Shown one piece after another: positions 1 through 11,552 of a stretch of 64,000 nt of DNA. This DNA comes from Flaveria trinervia (Eukaryota; Streptophyta; Magnoliopsida; Asterales; Asteraceae). How positions within the stretch are numbered: the stretch's first letter is position 1; every line of letters begins with the position of its first letter. The stretch spans positions 1,433,001-1,497,000 of the forward strand of contig CM046457.1 of assembly GCA_025506515.1 (NCBI GenBank), read 5' to 3'. The notes below the pieces were generated by a model. That model did not search any database. It saw nothing but the letters and a program-made list of their open reading frames with translations, and was not told the DNA's origin. Both the position numbers and the translations under genes were made by a program.

Positions 1-289
1 TGTATCAAGCTGGCTTCAAAGTATAGCCGGCTGTAGAATGCAGTATAAGTATCTCATGTTTTTGTATCTTCTAAATATGCTTTGTAACACTTGTAATAGA
101 ACATAGGAAAAGCAATATACTGAATTCTTGAAAACCATACACTTGTGTTCTTTGTGTTCTGTCTCTTGCATTACTTGTGTTCTTAGTGTCTCAACTTGGT
201 TAATCCAGTTTACTGTTTGATCAAAGTTTAGTTAATCTCCTCTTTTTGTTGTTGTGTTGTAACTTACACCCTTCAACGATCCTGCACAT
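1..289. other. Unassigned AT-rich sequence, possibly the end of an LTR
   Basis: No convincing coding region is seen. The stretch has the look of the 3' part of a plant LTR: T-rich, with several TTGTGTTCTT-like phrases between about 140 and 200, ending near TTACACCCTTCAACGATCC around 265-285. No partner LTR, primer-binding site or target duplication is visible because the window starts here, so this is only a guess. Confidence 0.25.
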
Positions 290-800
290 ATAAAAAAAGG
301 TTGCGTCTTGAAAAAGTTTCATTTAATTAGCAAATGTGACATTTTCAAAAAAAGTTGCATTATCTCATAAAAAATGCATTAGATCTAATACAACTTCATA
401 TAATACAACCCTTAATAAAAGGTTACATTAAACCAAATGCAACCTTTTCAAGGCATAACGTAATATTTTACTTGAGTTGTAGTTTCATTTTATTATAGTG
501 CATGCGTTTGTAAACCATCATATGGAAGATTGAATCATAAAATTAAAGCTTATTTAACTTTAGTGATATGTTACATTAGTAATTCAAAAAGTTGCATAAG
601 GCCCTAACTGGTTGCATTTGGCTAAATCAATCTTTTTACGAAAGATTGTGTTAAGTGAAGTTACATTAGATTTAAAAATAATTTTTTATTAGATTATACA
701 ACATTCTTATTAGCAAATGCAACATTTTTGTTTGATAATACAACCTTTTTGAAAAGGTTGCTTCAAAAAGGTTACTCTAAACTAATTTTCTAGTAATTTT
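290..800. repeat. Cluster of short GGTTGCATT-like motifs in both orientations
   Basis: Within about 500 bases the words GGTTGC, AGTTGCAT, TACAACC and CAACCTTTT recur a dozen or so times on both strands, for example near 298, 345, 405, 437, 590, 611, 740 and 757. No ORF is present. Direct and inverted copies of a ~10-base word packed into a few hundred bases are typical of the subterminal region of CACTA or MULE DNA transposons. No terminal inverted repeat or target duplication was found, so the family is not assigned. Confidence 0.4.
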
Positions 801-938
801 CAAGTAAACGTGTAGAAAAACTAAATAAGAAAAGTTTATCTAAATATATCAAAATGTGTTCTACAAGTTTAATTTTTTTAACAACAAGAATTTTATAAAA
901 AGAGACTAATTAGAAAAGCCTACTTTAAGATTGTCTAA

Positions 939-1718
939 AAAGATATCATTTTTTATTAATTATAAATAATAAGTTAATAATAACTATACTTTCATTATGC
1001 ATAGAAACTAATCTAGAAAAATCGATCATATATATAAAAAATATAATTAACATATCTAGATGAATGTTACATAAACATAAAATGATCCATATCAAAGTCC
1101 TCAACAAGTATTTCAACACACCTTGTAGTATCCTTAGTTGCAACAACGTACAACCCAATTGTTGATGGTTGTGACTAGGGATTCTTGTCCAAAATGGGTA
1201 CTTAACAATAAATTTTGAGTGTCCTATAAGAGACCTCTTCTTTCTACTATATACAATAGCCTAAGGAGTATATAGTGTTGGAGAATATCACACGTTTAGG
1301 TTGTATCAAATGAGATGATGTTTTAGAATATCTATGAAAAAAATGAAGTTGAAAGGAATGGTAGAAATTGTAATTTAATGGTGAGAGTGGTATATGCGGG
1401 GGTGGTTTATGGTGTTGGCGACAAAGGCGCTTAATGGTGGGTGGTGGTAGTAATGACATGTGGGTCAGTGGTGGTTCAGTGTGGGTTGTTTTGTTATAAA
1501 AATATAAGAGAAATTTTAAGTTTTTAATAGTTACTCTTTCTTTAAATTCATAATGATTTTTAGTCAAAATTAAAATTTTAAATCTAATTATTTTAGATTT
1601 GATAAGTTTTTAACTTATCCAAATAGATTTTAAATGATAACTTTATAAAATAATAATCAAGATTCAAAATTATTATAATTAGATCTCTTAAATTTTTTAT
1701 CAAAATCAAGTCACTTAT
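939..1718. repeat. 780-bp tandem repeat, copy 1
   Basis: This is the first of three head-to-tail copies. It starts at AGATATCATTTTTTATTAA (about 941); the same start recurs at about 1721 and 2502, so the period is 780-781 bases. Copies 1 and 2 look almost identical by eye, differing in a few one-base indels, which points to recent duplication. The minus-strand ORFs within it are not conserved in frame between copies and look non-coding. Confidence 0.85.
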
Positions 1719-2499
1719 AAAGATATCATTTTTTATTAATTATAAATAATAAGTTAATAATAACTATACTTTCATTATGCATAGAAACTAATCTAGAAAA
1801 ATCGATCATATATATAAAAAATATAATTAACATATCTAGATGAATGTTACATAAACATAAAATGATCCATATCAAAGTCCTCAACAAGTATTTCAACAAC
1901 ACCTTGTAGTATCCTTAGTTGCAACAACGTACAACCCAATTGTTGATGGTTGTGACTAGGGATTCTTGTCCAAAATGGGTACTTAACAATAAATTTTGAG
2001 TGTCCTATAAGAGACCTCTTCTTTCTACTATATACAATAGCCTAAGGAGTATATAGTGTTGGAGAATATCACACGTTTAGGTTGTATCAAATGAGATGAT
2101 GTTTTAGAATATCTATGAAAAAAATGAAGTTGAAAGGAATGGTAGAAATTGTAATTTAATGGGTGAGAGTGGTATATGCGGGGGTGGTTTATGGTGTTGG
2201 CGACAAAGGCGCTTAATGGTGGGTGGTGGTAGTAATGACATGTGGGTCAGTGGTGGTTCAGTGTGGGTTGTTTTGTTATAAAAATATAAGAGAATTTTAA
2301 GTTTTTAATAGTTACTCTTTCTTTAAATTCATAATGATTTTTAGTCAAAATTAAAATTTTAAATCTAATTATTTTAGATTTGATAAGTTTTTAACTTATC
2401 CAAATAGATTTTAAATGATAACTTTATAAAATAATAATCAAGATTCAAAATTATTATAATTAGATCTCTTAAATTTTTTATCAAAATCAAGTCACTTAT
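1719..2499. repeat. 780-bp tandem repeat, copy 2
   Basis: Near-exact copy of 939-1718. Small differences include an extra A near 1898 and an extra G near 2161. It runs straight into copy 3 with no spacer. No coding content is supported. Confidence 0.85.
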
Positions 2500-2737
2500 A
2501 AAGATATCATTTTTTATTAAAAATAAATAATAAATTAATAATAAATATACTTTCATTATGCATAGGAAATAATCAAGTATAATAACATATATAAAAAAGA
2601 TTATTAACATATTTAGATGAATGTTACATAAACATAAAATGATCCATATCAAAGTCTTCAACAAGCATTTCAACAACAACTTGTAGTATCCTTAGTTGCA
2701 AGAACGTATAAACCAATTGTTGACGGTTGTGACTAGG
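2500..2737. repeat. 780-bp tandem repeat, copy 3, left part
   Basis: This is the more diverged third copy. It is interrupted at 2737 by the Ty3/gypsy element 2738-11145. The interrupted sequence reads GACTAGG here and resumes as CTGGGGATTCTT at 11146, while copies 1 and 2 have uninterrupted GACTAGGGATTCTT. This fixes the insertion point and the 5-bp target duplication. Confidence 0.85.
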
Positions 2738-4776
2738 TATAAGGCCCCGTTCCCGGGACGCTTACATTGCATCCTCATCGCACACAAAACATGTAATTAT
2801 ATTTGTATTTCATAAAGCATCGCAGCGGAAACAGTTAAAAATGACATTTCATTTTATTATAAAAGCTTTTGCCAAATAATACATTGTTAACCGGTTACAA
2901 AATACATTGTTGCATTACATCACAAAAGCATTATATAAATGGATGCCATTCCAAAAGAGCTGAGTAGCCACCTCGTGACATCCTCAGAAACATTACCTGC
3001 CAACCGGAAACACATAAAAGTCAGCGTTGCTGAGTGAGTTCTAGTTTTATAATAAAACATACTTTATCTTTCGTTAAGAACCGTGCTTTACTTTCATGCT
3101 ATCATACATCGTACGTACACATAGATAATATCTTATTATCTTCATCATTCATTAACTTCTGTGCATTCATTCTTTCTTTCTTTCATTCATTCGTTCATCA
3201 TTACATTTTTTCCTTTCGTTATCACCATGAACTTTACCCTTCATGCTCATGATATTGGGCCTAAGATTATCATTGACCTTCATTCACGGTGCACAACACC
3301 TCTGGCCATAGTACCTAAGATAAAGTTCAGGTTTACCATTATCATGTGCTATGCCCTTCATGCTCCAGGTACTGGACCTAAGCCTATAATAGACCTTCAT
3401 TCACGGTGCCCAGCACCTCTGGTCATAGTACCTAAGGAAAGCAACAATGGTTCCATACAAATGGTCAATCAAAAAGAAAGACCCCGATGTGCATCCTCTC
3501 GGGGTAGCAAACCCGCACACCGTTGGGCTAACACCTTTTAGTGGCGTGTCCCGACATACAATGCTTGCAAGACTTTCTTTACTTTCATCATTCATTAATG
3601 CATGCATTCTTACTTCATGTTCCTCTTTCATTATCTTTCACTTTACGTTACATACTACTTTCATTCATTCATTAACATTCATCGTAAAGCCACGGAAAGA
3701 TAAACATACATCATAAGGAACATCAACATACACATACGATATCATCATACAGTGCAACATCATACATACATAACATGCATAATCATGCAACATCATCATC
3801 ATGCCCAACATGCTCTCTAAGGCCTCAACAGCCATCTTACATGAACTTACGGGAACCTTTACGTCAAGACTTACATCTGCACTTTCCCCCGAAAGTCAGA
3901 AGTTAAACTACACTTTTCCTCGGGTGCAATAGCCTATTCGGGCGTATGGACACCCTTCAGTCGCATGGCCCCCATGCGACTGAACATTATGCGATTGGAC
4001 CAATGCGGATGAACACCTATGCGAATGAAACACCAATCGTGCGAATGGACCTCATGCGGATGAAGCTAATGCGGATGAGCACTTATGCGACTGGACCCGA
4101 GTCGTATGACTCCCCATGCGACTGGCCCCAATCATGCGAATGAGCTCTCAATCGTGCGAATGAACCCCAATCGCACCTCATTCGGCCGTATGGCCTTCAT
4201 TCGGTTGCCTAGCCCTAACTGGTGCAGATTTCAGTTCATCCCGAACCCAATCTGCCATTTTCGACCTCCAAACTCATCTAAACCCAATCTAGGCCCAAAT
4301 CAACCATCCTAAACCTTAGGAATGCATACCACAACACCATTCAAGTACACACAAGCCCAAAAGCAAGACCCAAATGAATTATACACACACATACACATAC
4401 ACAAACGGGTCAAACACACACACATAAAAAATCCAATTTTTCAGATGTGTCTCAGCCCCAAATCATTCAAAAATGTTTAAAGGAGGGGTCCAAGAACTCA
4501 CACAAACGATCACAACGAGAAGAGCTTCGATTTGACTCGCTACTCATTAATTTTCGAGCTTGAATCTACCCGAACCAACCTTTTTCTCTTCTTTCTCTCT
4601 TCTCTTCTTTTGTTTGCTGAAAATGTGAGTGTGGGAGAGGGTAATGGCTGCCCTCTCCCTTCAAATATCACCACATACCCAACTTTCTCTCGTTGGTGAG
4701 TTTGGTCCCTCGACTTTGGACTTTATTTCTTTTTTTCTTCTTTCGTCGGCTTCAAAGAAAATTTCCGGGTGTTACA
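2738..4776 (-). repeat. 3' LTR of the Tekay-like element (2039 bp)
   Basis: It begins TATAAGGCC (the other copy has TGTAAGGCC) and ends GTGTTACA. It is 630 bp longer than the 5' LTR at 9737-11145 because the latter lacks the segment equivalent to about 2842-3486. A run of TGCGACTG/TGCGAATG words lies at 3946-4200. The plus-strand ORFs at 3034-4312 fall wholly within the LTR and are not considered genes. Confidence 0.93.
3946..4200. repeat. Array of imperfect ATGCGACTGA-type words inside the LTR
   Basis: About 20 short words of the form (A/T)TGCGA(C/T/A)TGA or GCGGATGA occur every 10-20 bases, with variable spacing. The equivalent array in the other LTR is at about 10300-10560. A similar array occurs in an unrelated solo LTR at 18190-18640. 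Many CpG dinucleotides are present in an otherwise AT-rich region. Confidence 0.7.
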
Positions 4777-4792
4777 AGTCCACCCCCCTTAA
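4777..4792 (-). other. Polypurine tract of the Tekay-like element
   Basis: Directly inside the 3' LTR the plus strand reads AGTCCACCCCCCTT, giving AAGGGGGGTGG on the element strand. Its position next to the LTR is where the plus-strand primer of an LTR retrotransposon must lie, and it agrees with the minus-strand orientation of the genes. Confidence 0.8.
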
Positions 4793-4864
4793 ATAGGTTT
4801 CATCCCTGAAACCTGTTATTCCTCAAACAAACATGGGTAATGCTGTCTCATTTCTTCCTCACTC

Positions 4865-5440
4865 TCCCACGTTGACTCGGATCCTTTCCTGTGATTCCAT
4901 TGTACCCGCACAAGAGGAATCACTTTATTTCTCAACCTTTTTCTCTTTTCAATCGATGATTGCCACTGGTTGCTCCACATAATTGAGCCGTTCGTCTACT
5001 TCGATATCCTCTGGTGGAACAATCATGTCTTCATCTGCCAAGCACTTTCTCAGATGAGATACACGGAATGTTGGGTGAATTCCACTTAACTCATCTAGTA
5101 ACTCCAGTCTATAGGCCACCTCTCCTACTCGAGCAATGATCCGGAAATGGCCTATGTACCATGGGCTCAACTTGCCCCGCGTTCGGAAACAAATGATACC
5201 CTTCCAAGGTGAGACCTTCAGCATAACCCGGTCACCCAGATGGAACTCAATCAGTTTGCGTCGTCTATCAGCATACGACTTCTGTCTATCTTCGGCTGCC
5301 TTCATGAAGGCCTTGATCTTTTCGAGCTTCTCAGTCGTAGCCTCGATTACCCCGACACTCCCTAGCTCTTTATGACCAATATCACCCCAACAGATGGGCG
5401 TTCTGTATCTCCTACCGTATAGCATCTCATAAGGTGGCAT
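4865..5440 (-). pseudogene. Integrase C-terminal part and chromodomain of the Tekay-like element
   Basis: The minus-strand reading starts with the integrase C-terminal wording (MPPYEMLYGRR, then GDRVMLKVSPWKG and HPTFRVSHLRKC) and continues towards a chromodomain ending in VQWNHRKGSESTW near 4870-4900. A TGA stop falls after QPVAIID at about 4949, where the family has Arg, so CGA to TGA is the simplest explanation. A one-base insertion follows at about 4925. The chromodomain is known in this lineage to direct integration to heterochromatin; here it is out of frame with the integrase. Confidence 0.85.
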
Positions 5441-6274
5441 ACCAATGCTGGCATGATAACTGTTGTTGTATGACAGCTAACGGTAAGTGGCCATCCCACT
5501 TCCCTTAAAATCGATAACACATGCCTGAAGCATGTCCTCCAATATCTGAATGGTCCTCTCTGAATAACCATCAGTTTGGGGATGGTAAGCCGTGCTGATG
5601 TGTAACCTCGTCCACATAGCATTGTGGAATTTCTTCCAAAATTCGGATGTAAACCGAGTGTCACGATCAGACACAATAGACACCGGCACACCATGAAGAG
5701 TTACAATTTCCTTGATAAAAAGATCAGCCAACCTCTCAGATGAATATGTCTCGTGGATCGGTAGGAAGTGAGCACTCTTCATCAAACGGTCAACAATCGC
5801 CCATATAGCTTCGTACCCTTTCGGAGTACGCGCTAGCTTTGTAACGAAACCCGTGGTGATGTGTTCCCACTTCCATTCCAACATATCCAAAGGTTGGATC
5901 TTCCCATACGGCTTTTGATGCTCGGCCTTCACCTATAGACAAGTAATGCATTTACTCACATACTCCACCATGTCACGTTTCATACCCGGCCACCAGAAAT
6001 CCTTCTTCAGGTCTTGATACATCTTTGTGGCACCTGGATGAATGGAGTATCATGTCTTGTAATCTTCATACAAAATCTTCACCCGTAGATCCCCAAAACA
6101 AGGAATCCACACCCGTCCAAATCGGGTTTTTACACCAAGTGTGTTTTCACCCAATTCCCCAACCAAACCTCTCATTCTTTCCGAGTTAAGATGATCTTCC
6201 TTCAATGCCTCATCTTGAAACTCTTTAACTTGCTTCATCACGTCAGAGGTCATGATTAGTTGACACGCTTTCAC
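5441..6274 (-). pseudogene. Integrase zinc-binding and catalytic core of the Tekay-like element
   Basis: The reading shows HPGATKMYQDL and CITCL of the HHCC zinc-binding domain (about 5935-6045), followed by the core starting around MLEWKWEHITTGF and containing AIVDRLMKSAHF and the IVSDRDTRFTSEFW region (5477-5932). A TAG interrupts after CITCL where Gln is expected and a TGA interrupts before YSIHPG. Both can be produced by C-to-T change. A frameshift near 5480 separates the core from the C-terminal part. Confidence 0.85.
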
Positions 6275-6992
6275 CCGAATCGGCTCGGGCCTCTCCTTTC
6301 AACTAAGGGCATCCGCCACCACGTTGGCTTTGCCCAGATGGTAGTGGATCTCGCAATCATAGTCTTTTATGAGCTCCAACCATCTTCTCTGCCTCATGTT
6401 CAGGTCCTTCTACTGAAAGAAGTACTTCAAGCTTTTGTGGTCAGTGAATAGTGCACTTCGTCCTGTAGAGATAGTGCCTAAAAATCTTTAACGCAAAGAT
6501 CACGGCTGCTAGGTCCAAGTCATGAGTAGGATAATTGACCTCATGAACCTTTAACTCTCAGGATGCATAGGCTATAACCTTCTCTCTCTGCATTAACACA
6601 TATCCTAACCCCGATTAGGAAGCATCCGATAACCACCAGATCTTCACTTCCATCGGGTAATGACAGAACATGAGCTTGAGTTAATCTTGTCTTCAATTCT
6701 TCGAATGCCTTCTCTTGAGCTTGACCCCATACAAAACTTCACATCTTTCCAGGACAACTTAGTTAGTGGAGAAGCAATCTTGGAAAAGTCTTGGATGAAT
6801 CTTCTGTAGTAGCCCGACAAACCCAAGAAACTACAAATCTCGGATGGCGTCTTTGGAGACTTCCATTGCATCACTGCCTCCACCTTAGCCGGTCCACCAT
6901 AATCCCGTAGGGATTTACCACATGACCCAAGAACTGAACTTCGCGAAACCAGCACGCGCACTTAGAGAATTTAGCATACAAATTCTCCCTCC
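6275..6992 (-). pseudogene. RT thumb and RNase H region of the Tekay-like element
   Basis: Residues such as DPAKVEAVMQW in degraded form, then SFLGLSGYYRRFI and SKIASPLTKLSW, mark the end of the reverse transcriptase and the connection (6644-6961). The RNase H between about 6280 and 6640 is recognised by position and scattered matches, and is broken by several frameshifts. No single frame spans it. Confidence 0.75.
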
Positions 6993-7678
6993 TCAACGTC
7001 TCCGAACCTCCCGAATGTGACCGGCATGCTCAATCTCATTCTTCGAATAAATCAGGATATCATCAATAAACACGATCAATGATTTATCCAACATCGGCCG
7101 ACACACCTGATTCATCAGATCCATAAAAGCAGCTGACGTATTGGTCAAACCAAAAGACATGACAAGAAACTCATAGTGACCATAACGTGTGCGGAAAGCT
7201 ATTTTAGGAACATCCTGCTCTTTCACCTTCAACTGATGGTAACCAGATCAAAAATCTATCCTTGAAAACCAACTGGCACTTGAAGCTGATCGAACAAATC
7301 ATCTATTCTCGGTAAGGGGTATCGGTTCTTCACCGTCAACTTGTTCAGCTCATGGTAGTCAATACACATTCTCATACTACCATCTTTCTTCTTCACAAAC
7401 AAGACCGGAGCACCCCAAGGAGAGATACTCGGTCTGATGAACCCTTTATCAAGCAGCTCTTGCAACTGCTCCATCAACTCCTTCATCTCCGTCGGAGCCA
7501 ACCGATACGGTGCCTTGGCAACAGGCTGGGCACCCGATATCAGATCAATCTGAAACTCAATCTCTCTGTCAGGTGGCACTCCTAGTAAGTATTCTGGGAA
7601 CATGTCCAGAAAGTCACACACAACCGGTACATCTGACAGTTGTGGTGTTGGCGTATCCACATCCTTTACGTAGGCCAA
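6993..7678 (-). pseudogene. Reverse transcriptase of the Tekay-like element
   Basis: The reading contains the conserved stretch around PYRLAPTEMKELMEQL, the GAPVLFVKKKDGSMRMC and IDYHELNKLTVKNRYPLPR blocks, and the active-site FIDDILIYS box near 7060-7090. The family signature between these blocks is lost at about 7233-7256 through a frameshift and a stop. Both catalytic aspartates of the IDD box remain. This region is the main evidence for Ty3/gypsy rather than copia. Confidence 0.92.
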
Positions 7679-8374
7679 CTAGGTACTACATCCACGCCTC
7701 ATACACCTTCCCGCCACCGCTATTGAGATTACCTTCGGGATCGTAGTAACCCGATCCCCATAAATAGTTACCAAACTCTCGTGAGGCGCTGTCAAACGAA
7801 TCATCTTCTTGCGACGCACAATGTTCGCCTTAGAGTCCGCCAACCAATCCATCCCAAGAACCAAATCGAAACCACCTAGGGTCATCACGAACGGTCTAAC
7901 AGGGAACTTATGACCTTCTAGCTTCACATCATAGTTTTTTATCATCTCAGAAATCCTGGTAGACTTACCTATGGCAGTTTCTACATCAAAGGGCGCATCA
8001 ACACGTCTACTACTAACAGGTAGCTTAGCATAGAAAGCAGCAGAAATAAAACTTTTACTCGCACCCGAATCAAATAACACAAAAGCTAAAGTTTGGTTCA
8101 CTAGAAACGTACTGGACACAACATCAGGGTCCATCCTAGCTTCCTCATGTGTCATGGTGAATGCCCTGGCGCTCACCCTTGGCCTTTCACTTCCCGTCTT
8201 CTTCGCCCCAGAGCCCTCCGCCCTCGGCTTCATGCAATCCTTACTTATGTGACCCTCTTCACCACAGTTAAAGCACCGTACCGTACGACAGTCCCTTGGC
8301 ATGTGCCCCGCCTTCCCATATTTAAAGCACAAGTTCGACCCAAACCTACATTCCCCGCTATGCTCTCTCCACAC
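7679..8374 (-). pseudogene. Gag zinc knuckles and aspartic protease of the Tekay-like element
   Basis: Two CCHC knuckles are visible: CFKYGKAGHMPRDC, where the second Cys has become Tyr, and an intact CFNCGEEGHISKDC. They are followed by a protease with the FDSGASKSFIS active site and FDLVLGMDWL further on. The 231-codon stretch is open. It stops at 7679 just before the RT frame, so gag-pol continuity is lost. Confidence 0.9.
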
Positions 8375-9385
8375 CTACCACACTTCTTCATACCCTCACC
8401 CGATGCGACCACACGGCGGTCGTCCACCGTGCCTTCTTTTTACCCATCGGGGTATCACCCCGACCAAACCTCTTCCCCTGCCAATTTCGATCACCACCAC
8501 ATTTCTTGCCACCTTCAGCCACCACCACCACGACCCTCTCATCATATAATCTCCCTGCCAAGTCCACCGCTGACCTAGACGTGCTCGGTCGGGCGGCGAT
8601 CATATGCCTACGAATATCCGCTGGCACACCCAGAATATACCTCTTGATCTTTTGAGACAGAGGTGTCACTTGATCCGGCACCAAACGTTCCATCTCGTTG
8701 AATTTGGTGGTGTACTGTTGGTGTGTCATGGTTCTCGCCTCCAGCTGCAGGAATTCTCTCTCAACCTTATCCATTTCTCTTTGAGGGCAGAATTTCTCAA
8801 TCACCAGCTTCTTTAGTACAGACCATCTCATTCTCCAGATTGCCCGACTACCCTCAACTTGGACAATATTGTCCCACCAACATAAAGCTGAGTCCATAAA
8901 AGAATGGGCAGCAAACTTCACCTTTTGGTCCTCCCGGCACTCGCTGATATTTAAGACAGCTTCCATTTCTCTCACCCACCGGTGAGCAGCAGCAGCAGTG
9001 CCGTTTCCATCAAAAGTAGGGGGCTTGCACCGTTGGAATGCCCCATAATTACAGCCTCGTGTCACCTCCTACACGGACTCTTCTTCTTCTCCTCTTCTTC
9101 ATCATCCGAGAGAACCGTTTCAGGCTCCGGTTGCTCCCGTCCCCCCAAGGACCTATTTCTCTCCTTCCTTTCCCTTTCTCGTACAGCCTTGATAACTTTA
9201 GTCACTACAGACGGTAAGATCGTCTGCATGACCTAATGAACTTCTTCTACAACAGCCTCCTTTACTGAGGCTCTTAGGTTTGCACTCTCATCCCCACCCT
9301 CCGGATGAGGGTTCTCGGGTTCCTCATGAAGTTCAGCACCGTGACCTCCACCATGTGAAGCTTTCGAAGATCTACCGCCAGCCAT
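8375..9385 (-). pseudogene. Gag capsid region of the Tekay-like element
   Basis: An ATG at 9385 begins MAGGRSSKASHGGG, followed by an acidic N-terminus with a TAG near 9236. After a frameshift at about 9066 the capsid-like retrotransposon gag domain follows (PPTFDG, then RWVREMEAVL, ALCWWDN, FLQLEARTMTHQQYTTKF), ending near 8388. The gag domain packages element RNA in related elements. The stop and the frameshift make this copy inactive. Confidence 0.88.
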
Positions 9386-9720
9386 ACACACACATACTGA
9401 AAGATTCAAACACTAACACGGTCATTCAAGGGAACATCTCAGTTTATGTCAAGTATAGTAAGTTCCTAGTTACAGTGGCCAATTGTGATTAGCCACCTAC
9501 TTTACTCTTCACAACCCCGAGCATTACCTATCCAGACCATATCAGTATTTAAATCCACAAACAACACATAACCACATACCATGCGCACATAATATCGGTT
9601 ATCATTACAAAAATACCTGATGGCACGCAGCTACTCAGATTGGCATCATATCCCATGCCGTCCCATTCTCAGTTTAAGTTAAGGTTCATATTGAAAATTT
9701 ACCCATTTCACTTAAACTTT

Positions 9721-9733
9721 GGCTCTGATACCA
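9721..9733 (-). other. Primer-binding site (initiator-Met tRNA) of the Tekay-like element
   Basis: The element strand reads TGGTATCAGAGCC, the usual plant tRNA-iMet complement, three bases inside the LTR that starts at 9737. This fixes the right-hand LTR as the 5' LTR. The untranslated leader between here and the gag ATG at 9385 is about 335 bases. Confidence 0.92.
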
Positions 9734-9736
9734 ACT

Positions 9737-11145
9737 TGTAAGGCCTCGTTCCCGGGACGCTTACAGTTAGATCCTCATCAAACACAAAACATGTAATTAC
9801 ATTTGTATTTCATAAAGCATCATAGCGGAAACAGTTAAAAATGTGCATCCTTTCGGGGTAGCGAACCCGCACACCGTTGGGCTAACACCTTTTAGTGGCG
9901 TGTCCCGACATACAATGCTTGCAATACTTTCTTTACTTTCATCATTCATTAATGCATTCATTCTTACTTCATGTTCCTCTTTCATTATCTTTCACTTTAC
10001 GTTACATACTACTTTCATTCATTCATTAACATTCATCGTAAAGCCACAGAAAGATAAACATACATCATAAGGAACATCAACATACACATACGATATCATC
10101 ATACAGTGCAACATCATACATACATAACATGCATAATCATGCAACATCATCATCATGCCCAACATGCTCTCTAAGGCCTCAACAGCCATCTTACATGAAC
10201 TTACGGGAACCTTTACGTCAAGACTTACATCTGCACTTTCCTCTGAAAGTCAGAAGTTAAACTACACTTTTCCTCGGGTGCAATAGCCCTATTCGGCGTA
10301 TGGACACCCTTCAGTCGCATGGCCCCCATGCGACTGACATCATGCGATTGGACCAATGCGGATGAACACCTATGCGAATGAACACCAATCGTGCGAATGG
10401 ACCTCATGCGGATGAAGCTAATGCGGATGAGCACTTATGCGACTGGACCCGAGTCGTATGACTCCCCATGCTACTGGCCCCAATCATGCGAATGAGCTCT
10501 CAATCATGCGAATGAACCCCAATCGCACCTCATTCGGCCGTATGGCATTCATTCGGTCGCCTAGCCCTAGCTGGTGCAGAATGCAGTTCATCCCGAACCC
10601 AATCTGCCATTTTCGACCTCCAAGCTTATCTAAACCAAATCTAGGGTCAAATCAACCATCCTAAACCTTAGAAATTCATACCACAACACCATTCAAGTAC
10701 ACACAAGCCCAAAAGCAAGACCCAAACAAATCATACACACACATACACATACACAAAAGGGTCAAACACACACACACACACACATAAAAACCTGATTTTT
10801 CAGATGTGTTCTAGCCCCAAATCATTCAAAAACGTTTAAAGGAGGGGTCCTAGAACTCACACAAATGCCCATAACGAAAAAAGCTTTGATTTGACCCGCA
10901 CTCGATGATTTTCGAGCTTGAATCTACCCGAACCAACCTTTTTCTCTCATTTTCTCTTCTTTCTCTCTTCTCCTCTTTTGTTTGCTGAAAATATGAGTGT
11001 GGGGAGAGGGTAATGGCTGCCCTCTCCCTTCAAATATCACCACATACCCAACTTTCTCTTATTGGCGAGTTTGCTCTCTCGACTTTGGACTTTATTTCTT
11101 TTTTTCTTCTTTCGTCAGCTTCAAAGAAAATTTCCGAGTGTTACA
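9737..11145 (-). repeat. 5' LTR of the Tekay-like element (1409 bp, internally deleted)
   Basis: It runs from TGTAAGGCC to GTGTTACA and matches 2738-4776, except that about 630 bases are missing at 9841. The junction reads AAAAATGTGCATCC; the longer LTR has AAAAATGACATT at one edge and CGATGTGCATCC at the other, so a shared ATG marks the deletion. A CA-microsatellite at about 10765-10785 is longer than in the other copy. Confidence 0.93.
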
Positions 11146-11552
11146 CTGGGGATTCTTATCCAAAATGAATCCTTAAGAACAAATTCTGAGTGTCCTATAA
11201 AAGAACTCTTCTTTCTTCTATATACAATAGCCTAAGCAGTATATAGTGTTGGAGAAGATCACACGTCTAGGTTGTATCAAGAAGATCACACGTCTAGGTT
11301 GTATCAAATGAGATGGTGTTTTAGAATTTCTATGAAAAAAGTGAAGTTGAAAAGAATGGTAGAAATTGTAATTTAATGGGTGAGGATGGTATATGCATGG
11401 GTACTTGTGGTGGTGGCGACGAAGGCGCTTAATGGTGGGTGGTGGTTGCAGGGACATGTGGTTTTGTGGTGGTTGCAGCAACAGGCGGTTCAATGTTGGT
11501 CAAGGGCAGGTGGTAGCCATGGTGATTGCTTTGTTATATGAGAAATTCTAAA
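11146..11552. repeat. 780-bp tandem repeat, copy 3, middle part
   Basis: Continuation of the copy interrupted at 2737. It has a local 24-27-base duplication (AAGATCACACGTCTAGG at about 11260 and again at about 11284) that copies 1 and 2 lack. It ends where the GC-rich insert 11553-11971 begins. The minus-strand ORF at 11218-11493 is not preserved in the other copies. Confidence 0.8.

Larger units (their letters stand above)
2738..11145 (-). mobile_element. Decayed Ty3/gypsy LTR retrotransposon, Tekay/Del chromovirus type
   Basis: The 8.4-kb element lies on the minus strand. Both LTRs, an initiator-Met primer-binding site, a polypurine tract and a gag-PR-RT-RH-INT-chromodomain order can be read. 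The flanks are CTAGG (2733-2737) and CTGGG (11146-11150), a 5-bp target duplication with one change. The LTR outer end at 2738 reads TA where the other copy has TG. Long LTRs, a C-terminal chromodomain and the RT wording are characteristic of the Tekay lineage. Multiple stops and frameshifts show it cannot encode a working polyprotein. It sits inside copy 3 of the 780-bp tandem repeat and is therefore younger than that array. Confidence 0.95.

Noticed and set aside
3034..4312. Several plus-strand ORFs of 60-126 codons
   Set aside because: They lie wholly inside the 3' LTR, are rich in repeated His/Ser or Met/Asn words derived from the repeats, and are not kept in the other LTR copy.
8147..8578. 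Plus-strand ORF of 143 codons
   Set aside because: It is the antisense of the gag zinc knuckles of the Tekay-like element.
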